DNA from: an uncultured Chloroflexales bacterium
Lineage (GTDB): Bacteria; Chloroflexota; Chloroflexia; Chloroflexales; Chloroflexaceae
Direction of reading: 5' to 3'
Assembly (NCBI GenBank): GCA_937902315.1
Contig: CALGUG010000003.1
Span: forward strand, 1 to 45,951
Length of the DNA stretch: 45,951 bases
In this document: piece after piece, positions 30,566-37,438 of the stretch
Position numbering within the stretch: position 1 is the stretch's first letter
Layout of the letters: each line of letters opens with the position of its first letter
Notes under the pieces: generated by a model
Databases searched by the model: none
Told to the model about the DNA's origin: nothing
Seen by the model: only the letters and a program-made list of their open reading frames with translations
Made by a program: the position numbers and the translations under genes

Positions 30566-32440
30566 CTATCCAAAGCCGCTCGAACCGCCTCCACCGCCGC
30601 CGCCTCCGCCGCCGCCCCCCGAGAAGCCGCCGCTGCCGCCGCTCGAACTTGAGGGGGTGCTTGCGAAGACGCTAGAGGTTGTGTTGAGCATTGTAAAGAG
30701 GCCAGCGCTCATCGAATTGAGGCTATTGAAGGCGCTGCGACTCATACTGTCGAAGCTGGGGCCATCAGTCACACGTTGTGGCTCAGCATTGCTCGGGCCA
30801 GCAGAAGAGGCCCTTGGGCCGCTATGGTGGTGCCCATAGCCGTAGGGATGGTACCAGCTTGGGGCGGGCGTGTCGATTTTCTCGAAGTGCGAGACCCACT
30901 GGCGTTCGACGCCGAAGGCGATCGCATAGGGCAGATACTTGTTGAACTGCTCTTTGGCTTGTTCAACATTGGTGTACTTATCGATGCGCTCGAGATAGCG
31001 CTTGAAGGCCCGCCACTGAGCGTTCGCAGTCGAGCCTTTTTGGGTGCGCTGCGGCATAAACATGCCAAGCACTGTGAAGCCGAGCGCCACAGCGCCAAGC
31101 GCAAGCACAGTTACAAACGCCGCAGGTGCATATTCCGACACCATTCCGTAGCCAAAGAAGCCACAGGCACCAGTCGCAATCAGCATCACAATGCCAAGAC
31201 AGCCATATTTGGTACGGGTTGTATCGGGATTTTCGCGGAAGTAGCCGTGTTTTACCGTTTGTTCGTAGAGCGCTTCCTTGATCGGGTTCAGCGCTTCGTG
31301 GAACTTATTGCGCAGGTCATCCAGATCGCGCGAGGCTTGGTTGCCGAAGAGCTTATCGAGCAACAGCCGCTCGTACTTGAGCAGTTGACGTCGATCGGCG
31401 CTGGTGCGCACAAAGCGGAACTCAGTTTTTGTACCGAGACCCATAAAGCCTTCGGTCTTCTTCTCTTCGATGATGAGGTAGCCGCGTCGGGCCAGATCGA
31501 TCAAGGTTGCAACGATCTCGCGCATATCGGCGCGCTCATCGATCAAGGTGCCTGCCACCCCAGGAGGCGCATCGTCTGGCGGTTGGGCATAGAACTCAGC
31601 CACCACGCCAGCTGGCTTGTCGCGTCCGCGGAAGAACCAGAGCAAATAGAGCCCGATGCCACCCAGCAGAGCGATCAAGCCCGCACCAACCAGCGCGATC
31701 ATGTTGTAGATAGGCTGCATAGCACGAATAGCATCGTCGCGTGCCTGCCAAGCTGGCGGGGTAGTGGGCACAACGCCATGCGGGAACTGAACGCGGATCT
31801 CCCACTCTTCGCCATCGATAAAATTGCCGATGCTCTTGAACTTAACGGTCGAGCCGTCGATAATTTGCGCTTCGTCGTTGCGGGGTGCGGAGTTAAGGTA
31901 AGTCGCTGTTACCAGTTGGTTACTCTGAAAAGCGGCAGGGAGCTTTACAATCACTTCAGAAGACTGAATAGTATAGCCCCGATCAGACTCAATAAATTTC
32001 CAGAAGAACTGATCGCCCTCATCATAGATACGCAATGCGCCTTTAAGGGTATATTCCAAAATAAAGGTACGGCTCGCATCTCTTGTTGGGGGGAAGTACC
32101 AAGTGAGCTTACGCTCGTTGCCCTCGGTCTCTAGTTTGTAGGTGTTGGCCGATTCAGAGCTGCTACGGAGATAATCCTGCTCATCTTCCCGCACATTCCA
32201 ATCGGTGATATCTTCTACCCGATTGAGAGGAATGGAACGATAAGCGAAGGTGAATGGCCCTCCATGAAAGCGGGTACGCCATACTTCTCGCACACGAACA
32301 TCACCATTCTCTAAAATGGTGATTTCGCCGTTGCGGCTTTCGACTGTTACTGATCGATCTTGAGCTGATGCTGGGATAACCCCGAAGATCGGGATCAGAA
32401 TGCTCAGAGCGAACAATAGGTAGATCACAAAACGTTTCAA
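30566..32440 (-). CDS. DUF2207 family membrane protein with Gly-rich tail
   Basis: A 624-residue protein that uses a TTG start, with AAGGAG about 7 nt upstream. The signal peptide 'RFVIYLLFALSILIPIFGVIPASAQ' leads to the extracellular DUF2207 beta domain, with 'ITILENGDVRVREVWRTRFHGGPFTFAYRSIPLNRVEDI' as its typical start. Membrane helices lie near residues 248-270 ('MIALVGAGLIALLGGIGLYLLWFF') and about 410-460. A winged-helix-like cytoplasmic part 'REIVATLIDLARRGYLIIEEKK' lies between them. The last 20 residues are a Gly run typical of YciQ/DUF2207 proteins. Function is unknown. It starts the operon with the zinc-ribbon and SPFH genes. Confidence 0.88.
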   Translation of the reverse strand: MKRFVIYLLFALSILIPIFGVIPASAQDRSVTVESRNGEITILENGDVRVREVWRTRFHGGPFTFAYRSIPLNRVEDITDWNVREDEQDYLRSSSESANTYKLETEGNERKLTWYFPPTRDASRTFILEYTLKGALRIYDEGDQFFWKFIESDRGYTIQSSEVIVKLPAAFQSNQLVTATYLNSAPRNDEAQIIDGSTVKFKSIGNFIDGEEWEIRVQFPHGVVPTTPPAWQARDDAIRAMQPIYNMIALVGAGLIALLGGIGLYLLWFFRGRDKPAGVVAEFYAQPPDDAPPGVAGTLIDERADMREIVATLIDLARRGYLIIEEKKTEGFMGLGTKTEFRFVRTSADRRQLLKYERLLLDKLFGNQASRDLDDLRNKFHEALNPIKEALYEQTVKHGYFRENPDTTRTKYGCLGIVMLIATGACGFFGYGMVSEYAPAAFVTVLALGAVALGFTVLGMFMPQRTQKGSTANAQWRAFKRYLERIDKYTNVEQAKEQFNKYLPYAIAFGVERQWVSHFEKIDTPAPSWYHPYGYGHHHSGPRASSAGPSNAEPQRVTDGPSFDSMSRSAFNSLNSMSAGLFTMLNTTSSVFASTPSSSSGGSGGFSGGGGGGGGGGGGSSGFG

Positions 32441-32492
32441 GCTATATCTCCTTATATAGCTAGATTGTGACAGGCCACGTTGCTAGCAATGT

Positions 32493-32498
32493 ATTATA
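32493..32498 (-). promoter_or_regulatory. TATAAT box upstream of the DUF2207 operon
   Basis: A perfect TATAAT on the minus strand lies 53 bases before the TTG start. A -35 match is poor (GTGAAA, 19 bases upstream), so the promoter call is weak. Confidence 0.35.
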
Positions 32499-32656
32499 CG
32501 AAGTAGCTGCAATAGGGTTTCACTTTATGGTGATAATTTTCTTCTAATATAGCCGGCTGCAGTAAAGCGGGTGAAATGGAGTGTTGGGGCAGGAGCGGAA
32601 AAGGAGCGCTTAACTTACGCGCTATACGCCCTTAAAGAAGCGCTAATCTGGATCGT

Positions 32657-33604
32657 TTATTGTGCGATCGATTGAAGGAGTTCGTGGGCGATCTGTTCGA
32701 GCCTTGTTTTCAATTCGGGCGGCTGCAGCACTCGAAAGGGCAGCGCCAGCGAGATCAAGCTGCGGGCGATATAGTCGAGATCGTCGTGATGGCTGTGCAT
32801 CAGCACGCCCTCGGGGTGTTCGCTTAGCTGGCTATAGCTGGGAACGCGCTGCTTGGCCTCTTCGAGGCTCGTTTTAAGCACAACTTCGATCCTCCAAGTG
32901 CCGGGCGTTTGGGCCAGCGCTTGGTTAACAAAAGCTATGGCGTCGAGATCCTTTGGCGCTTCGAAGGAGGTGTCGCGCAGTTCGAGTGCCAAGATACGGT
33001 CGAGCCGGAAGAGCCGCAGACCGGCGCGCAGGTGGCAAAAAGCGACCAAATACCAGTAACCGCTCAGGTAAACTAAGGCGTAGGGGTCGCATTCGCGCTC
33101 GCTGAGTGTGCCCGCCCAATTGCGGTAGCGAAGCCAAATACGGCGCTGTTCTTGCACAGCTGTACTCAAATCGAGTATAATATGGCTTGCAGGTGCCGCT
33201 TGAGCATAACGAAATTCCATAATGAGCGCGGCCTGTACCGCATTAACGCGTTCCCGCAGTGGTGGGGGCAACACGCGTTCGAGTTTCACCAGTGCGCCTT
33301 CAATCGTTGGGGCTGCCACAACAAGGCCCAACCGACGAGTCGCCAACAAACCAAGGGTGATGGCAAGGGCCTCTTCTTCGGTGAACATTAGTGGCGGAAG
33401 CTTAAAACCGGGACGTAGCCGGTAGGCACCGTAGCGACCTCGCTCCGCTTCAATGGGTAATCCCAGATCTTGCAACATCGTTATGTAACGACGTGCAGTG
33501 CGAATATTGACCTCGAGCCGTTCAGCTAATTCTGGCCCAGTGATCCGCTGACGCGACTGGAGCAGTTCGAGAACGGTCAAAACCCGTGTGGTTGGGTGAT
33601 ACAT
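32657..33604 (-). CDS. YafY-type transcriptional regulator (HTH plus WYL domain)
   Basis: 315 residues from the ATG at 33604, with GAGG 7 nt before it. The N-terminal HTH_11 helix-turn-helix reads 'RVLTVLELLQSRQRITGPELAERLEVNIRTARRYITMLQDLGLPIEAERGRYGAYRL'. The WYL domain around residues 140-215 has 'LRYRNWAGTLSERECDPYALVYLSGYWYLVAFCHLRAGLRLFRLDRI'. A WCX-type C-terminal extension follows. Such regulators bind DNA and sense nucleic acid or other ligands through WYL. It is transcribed alone; no neighbouring gene is an obvious target. Confidence 0.9.
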   Translation of the reverse strand: MYHPTTRVLTVLELLQSRQRITGPELAERLEVNIRTARRYITMLQDLGLPIEAERGRYGAYRLRPGFKLPPLMFTEEEALAITLGLLATRRLGLVVAAPTIEGALVKLERVLPPPLRERVNAVQAALIMEFRYAQAAPASHIILDLSTAVQEQRRIWLRYRNWAGTLSERECDPYALVYLSGYWYLVAFCHLRAGLRLFRLDRILALELRDTSFEAPKDLDAIAFVNQALAQTPGTWRIEVVLKTSLEEAKQRVPSYSQLSEHPEGVLMHSHHDDLDYIARSLISLALPFRVLQPPELKTRLEQIAHELLQSIAQ

Positions 33605-33926
33605 CGTGCTGCCTCTGTTCAGACGTGTGCAATTCAACAAACGAACTGGCTTGATTATAGCCTATCTGTCTGGCGCTCGTTGGCTAGCTGCCGAGCGAGA
33701 CATCAGCTAAAGCCAGCGCTTCATAAAGCCTAAGAACGTATCAATGGTGGTACATGACGAGCTGTGATACAAGCAGTCAAGCTGGCAATGAATGCAACTT
33801 GTTGCGATCTGCCATCGTCTGTTTCGATCAGCGAATAAGATCGATCACGTGATTCGAGAACGATCTTCAACCGCAGTCGAACGCAGCGGCGACCGTGGCC
33901 ACTTATCTATAGATTAGGAGGTTAGC
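33605..33926. other. Divergent gap between WYL regulator and small basic protein gene
   Basis: About 320 bases without a gene, repeat-family copy or terminator-like hairpin. It should contain promoters for both flanking genes, but none is clear. A strong ribosome site AGGAGG is at its right end. Confidence 0.4.
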
Positions 33927-34133
33927 ATGCCTAAACAGCAAACCTTGGTTCCGACTGAGGCCCATAGCTCCTCTGCCCTTACATCTTCGCCCGAGCCTGT
34001 TGCGCAGCCAAAATCGCTGACCGAATGGGTACGTTGGGCGCTAGGTGGAGCGGCTAAAAGTGAGCGCAAGCGAGAAGTAACAACAATGACGCCCGATGGG
34101 AAAATCGTGCGAACCGAGTATAGCAAGCGCTAA
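33927..34133 (+). CDS. Small basic protein, 68 residues
   Basis: A short frame with an excellent ribosome site (AGGAGG, 6 nt before the ATG). The first 30 residues are Ser/Pro-rich and probably disordered. The second half is basic: 'LTEWVRWALGGAAKSERKREVTTMTPDGKIVRTEYSKR'. No known family was recognised and no signal peptide or membrane helix is seen. The ribosome site and compositional bias support a real gene. Confidence 0.65.
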   Translation: MPKQQTLVPTEAHSSSALTSSPEPVAQPKSLTEWVRWALGGAAKSERKREVTTMTPDGKIVRTEYSKR

Positions 34134-34499
34134 AAGGGCGCAAATCGAATAGCTGGGTAAGGCGACAGAGAATGGCCTCTAGTCGTCTTTCTTTTTGTCC
34201 AAAACCACATCTCTTATTTCCTCATTTTGGCGGAAAGAATCCCTCCCCCAAAAAGATCCTAACCGCGTCCGCCTACGGCTACCAACATCCTGCCCGCCAC
34301 CCGAAGTATCGTGTACGTCCCATCACGCCTTCTAAACCTCTATACGCTTCAAAAACTACTCTGCCGAAGGCTAAAACACAAGCGATAATACGGCTTTACA
34401 AAGCCGAAAAATTACAGTGCAAGAATGCTATAGCAGTGCCCAAATAGACGTGTTACCCTAACAGAAGAATAGAGTTGTAATCAGTGGAGGTGCGCTTGG
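34134..34499 (-). repeat. Gene-free gap with composite repeat copy 9
   Basis: Reverse copy at about 34226-34305, core 34264-34281, followed by CAACATCCTGCCCGCCACC. Further right, CTCTGCCGAAGGCTAAAAC near 34361 is the reverse of the GGCCTTCGGCAGAG module. No gene is seen; GGAGG at 34486-34490 serves ada. Confidence 0.65.
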
Positions 34500-35564
34500 A
34501 TGAACGAACACGACTATTGGCAGGCCATACAACAGCGAGATGCGCGGTATGACGGGCAGTTTGTCTATGGCGTTCGCTCTACTGGCATCTATTGCCGCCC
34601 ATCTTGCTCCTCGCGCCAGCCCTTGCGCGAAAATGTGAGCTTTTTTGTCCAACCCGAGCAGGCCGAGCAAGCCGGATTCCGGCCCTGTAAACGCTGCCAG
34701 CCGCGCCTCGCCCATGCGCCTGACCCTCAGCTCGAACTGGTCGAACGCATCTGTCGTCTTTTGGCCGAAGAGTGCGAGCGCCCGCCAAGTTTAAAAGCGC
34801 TTTCGCAGCAGTTCGCTCTGAGCCCCTACTACCTTCAGCGCCTCTTTAAACGCATTACGGGCGTTAGTCCGCGCCAATATGCCGATGCGCAGCGCGTCCA
34901 GCGCCTCAAAGCCCAGTTAACGCGCAGCCAGGCCGTCACTCCCGCTCTCTATGATGCGGGCTACGCTTCAAGCAGCAGTCTGTATGCTCAAAGCTTTGAG
35001 CAGTTAGGTATGACACCGAGCCAATATCGTCGAAAGGGATACGCGCTTATGATCATCTATACCACGCTTCAGACCCCCTTGGGTCGCTTGTTAGTCGCCG
35101 CTACCGAGCGCGGCCTGTGTGCGGTGCGCCTCGGAGATGACGATGCCAGTCTTGTAGCAACGTTGCGCAACGAGTTCGCAGCCGCGCAGATCGAGCGCGA
35201 TGATGCAGCCTTGCAAGGCGCTGTAGCTCAGATCGTGGCCCACCTCGAAGGGCATCAGCCCCACATCGATCTGCCGACCGATGTGCGTGCGACCGCTTTC
35301 CAGCGCCAAGTCTGGCAAGCGCTGCGAAGCATTCCCTACGGTGAAACACGTTCGTATAGCGAGGTGGCCGAGCAGATCGGACGCCCCACGGCCGTGCGTG
35401 CAGTGGCGCGCGCCTGTGCCAGCAATCCGCTGGCGCTGGTCGTGCCCTGCCACCGTGTGATCCGCGAAGATGGTAGCTTGGGCGGCTATCGTTGGGGCAT
35501 TGAGCGCAAACAAAAGCTGCTTGAGCAGGAGAAGCAGCTTGAAGCTCAAACCCAGCCAGCCTGA
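34500..35564 (+). CDS. ada: Ada-type bifunctional O6-alkylguanine methyltransferase / transcriptional regulator
   Basis: A 354-residue protein with the full Ada layout. The N-terminal zinc domain has C32, C36, C63 and C66 ('YCRPSCSSRQ', 'FRPCKRCQPR'), the site that takes methyl from DNA phosphotriesters. An AraC-type helix-turn-helix follows at about 85-180 ('LSPYYLQRLFKRITGVSPRQYADAQRVQRLKAQL'). The C-terminal Ogt domain has the acceptor C317 in 'VVPCHRVIREDGSLGGYRWG'. In E. coli, methylated Ada switches on alkylation-repair genes; here it may also control the alkC gene at 12424, though that is inference. GGAGG lies 9 nt before the ATG. Confidence 0.95.
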   Translation: MNEHDYWQAIQQRDARYDGQFVYGVRSTGIYCRPSCSSRQPLRENVSFFVQPEQAEQAGFRPCKRCQPRLAHAPDPQLELVERICRLLAEECERPPSLKALSQQFALSPYYLQRLFKRITGVSPRQYADAQRVQRLKAQLTRSQAVTPALYDAGYASSSSLYAQSFEQLGMTPSQYRRKGYALMIIYTTLQTPLGRLLVAATERGLCAVRLGDDDASLVATLRNEFAAAQIERDDAALQGAVAQIVAHLEGHQPHIDLPTDVRATAFQRQVWQALRSIPYGETRSYSEVAEQIGRPTAVRAVARACASNPLALVVPCHRVIREDGSLGGYRWGIERKQKLLEQEKQLEAQTQPA

Positions 35565-36166
35565 TATGCTGTTGGCGCACTGGACATCGTTTTTATTCAC
35601 CACGCGAGGCGCAGAGAGCACTGAGTCAAGACACTGAGACTTTTAGAGAGGTGCACCAAGTAGGCTGGGCTCGGCTCCTTTGGTGAAGCGCGGCTAGGCT
35701 CCCTTCTCCTGCTTTGCGGGAGCTATGCATTAGCCAAAAGTCGTGTCGGCAGCAAAAGGCGATCGTTCGCATACCACCGCGGGAGTATCCTTGAGAGCAC
35801 AGAGCGGGGAAATTCACCCCCTCGCCCGCAGTGGGGGAGAGGGGGCTGGGGGGAGAGGGCAGATAACGCTGACCGTATGTCGATTTGTGGCTAATGTACA
35901 GCTTTGCGGGAGAGGGGGGAGAGGACCTATGTATTCACCATACGAGGCACTGAGTCAAGACACTGAGACTTTTAGAGAGGTGCACTAAGTAGGCTGGGCT
36001 CGGCTCCTTTGGTGAAGCGCGGCTAGTCTCCCTTATCCTGCTTGTGGGAGAAGGGTCGGGGGAAGAGGGCCGCTTGAGAAGCCGAATGGAAGGGCGGGAT
36101 GTTGATAGCCGAAGGCGGACGCGCCAAGGACCGAATGGGAGCTGGAAGGCTCTCCGCCAGTATAAG
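35565..36166. repeat. Gene-free repeat field with an 80-bp direct duplication and composite repeat copy 10
   Basis: The segments 35618-35697 and 35947-36026 are identical except for one base and lie 329 bases apart. Similarity extends more weakly to the left (ATTCACCA(C/T)(G)CGAGG) and right. Between them are CCCCTC/GAGGGG-type hairpin repeats near 35818-35925. Copy 10 of the composite repeat follows at 36080-36160 (core 36106-36123, plus orientation). No gene is seen. Confidence 0.75.
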
Positions 36167-36200
36167 AAAAGCCTGATTCCTTGATGGGAGTCAGGCTTTT
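36167..36200 (-). terminator. Terminator of the VanW-domain gene
   Basis: AAAAGCCTGA (36167-36176) and TCAGGCTTTT (36191-36200) form a 10-bp stem with A/T ends, giving a T-run on the minus strand (and also on plus). It lies 21 bases beyond the stop of the gene at 36222. Confidence 0.82.
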
Positions 36201-36221
36201 GTGCGCTTAAGAGGCCCGCTA

Positions 36222-37235
36222 TTATGGCCCATCTTGGAGCCAGGCGTTTACTGTCACCAGATTGCCCGTGATTGTCGCTTCAAATACCAGCCAGCGCTCG
36301 GTGGTGTTGGTGATTTCGAGGTCGTTATCGTTCTTGCCGTCGTCTGTCGTCCAGATGCTCACGGCATCTTGGTAACGCACGCCCGCGATTCCGCCTGTGT
36401 GGCGCTTAAACTTGAAGGCCTTGTCGGGCAGAATGCGGCGCCCCGCCACCACGTAACGGCTGGCCAAATCGCAGACACCGCCGCCCAGAACGTAGATGCG
36501 TTGTGGACCTGCGGTCGGCGTTGGCTCTTCAAAGGCTGGCTCTGGCTCGACGATCACTTCGATAACAGGCTGTTCTTGGCTCTGGGGCTCTGCTGGCGGC
36601 GGTGCGGCGGACGCAACCTCGTGCACGGGCGCTTGCTCGGGTACCGGCAGGTTGCCCGGCACTGGTGTGGTGCGTCGAATGCCGCTGCCGGGCATCGGTG
36701 TGAGCTCTAGAAGCGGCTTGCCAAAGGAGACAAATTGATCTGTATCAGGAGCGCTTGAACTGACGCTGCGCCCTACATTCTTCCAGCGCAGACGATTGGG
36801 GTGCGGCCCAAGCGAATCGTTGAAGGAAAAGGTTTCGCCCGGCGCGATAACTACACGTCGCAGCGCGCCGTTGTTGGCGTCGAGTGCGATCATAATGTTG
36901 TGGCGCATGCCAGGGTCGTGTACCTGAAAGCTGGCAGAATAGACTTGCGGGGTATTAGTTACGCTCGGGGTGAGGGTCGGGCTAGGAGACGGGGTTGGGC
37001 TCGGCTCGGGCGTCGCCGTCAATGGAATGGGCGTCGCGCTCGGCTCGATCAGTGGCGCAAGGCTGAGCAGACTAGCGGCTGTAGCTGTTGGTGTAACGCT
37101 CGCTTCTGGCACGAGCGCTTGTTGTTCTACTTGCGCCTGAACATCAATTGGTACGCTCCCAAACACGATAAAGCTGCCATATATGCCTCCTCCGAGTAGC
37201 AAACAGATTACAATTAAAGGCAAGAGAGGTTTCAT
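36222..37235 (-). CDS. Membrane-anchored VanW-domain protein
   Basis: 337 residues from the ATG at 37235 (GGAG 8 nt upstream). An N-terminal helix 'LLPLIVICLLLGGGIYGSFIVF' anchors it. About 70 residues of Thr/Pro/Ser-rich linker follow ('TPEPSPTPSPSPTLTPSVTNTP'), a wall-spanning type spacer. The VanW domain comes next, with 'VIAPGETFSFNDSLGP' and 'YVLGGGVCDLASRYVVAGRRIL', matching the family's G-G-G-x-C motif; a low-complexity Pro/Glu insert lies between the two. VanW proteins occur in envelope contexts and are linked to peptidoglycan only loosely. No van genes are nearby. Confidence 0.82.
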   Translation of the reverse strand: MKPLLPLIVICLLLGGGIYGSFIVFGSVPIDVQAQVEQQALVPEASVTPTATAASLLSLAPLIEPSATPIPLTATPEPSPTPSPSPTLTPSVTNTPQVYSASFQVHDPGMRHNIMIALDANNGALRRVVIAPGETFSFNDSLGPHPNRLRWKNVGRSVSSSAPDTDQFVSFGKPLLELTPMPGSGIRRTTPVPGNLPVPEQAPVHEVASAAPPPAEPQSQEQPVIEVIVEPEPAFEEPTPTAGPQRIYVLGGGVCDLASRYVVAGRRILPDKAFKFKRHTGGIAGVRYQDAVSIWTTDDGKNDNDLEITNTTERWLVFEATITGNLVTVNAWLQDGP

Positions 37236-37370
37236 ACTATGGCTCCCATGTAGGCACAAAGGAAAAGCCTATCGTTAACACTGTTAAAGGCTATGGTACA
37301 AGAAAGCGCTTTTTTTGGGAAGTAGTCATTTGTCCTATCTTGCCTAGCTCTTAGTTCTAGGTGGGGTGGT

Positions 37371-37399
37371 TTGACAGCGTTTGGTTGGCTCGTTACAAT
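37371..37399 (+). promoter_or_regulatory. Strong sigma-70-type promoter of valS
   Basis: A perfect TTGACA (37371-37376), a 17-base spacer and TACAAT (37394-37399) lie about 40 bases before the valS ATG. An 8-bp inverted repeat GATTCTAA-AC-TTAGAATC (37402-37419) covers the expected transcript start. Confidence 0.85.
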
Positions 37400-37438
37400 G
37401 CGATTCTAAACTTAGAATCATCAGCATCGGAGTTAGGA

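Noticed and set aside
36222..37235. VanW-domain gene as part of a vancomycin-resistance cluster
   Set aside because: No vanR/S, vanH, vanA/B, vanX or related genes are nearby; VanW domains are common in envelope proteins unrelated to resistance.
37260..37438. T-box riboswitch before valS
   Set aside because: The leader from the predicted start to the ATG is only about 33 bases, and no T-box sequence or antiterminator is seen.
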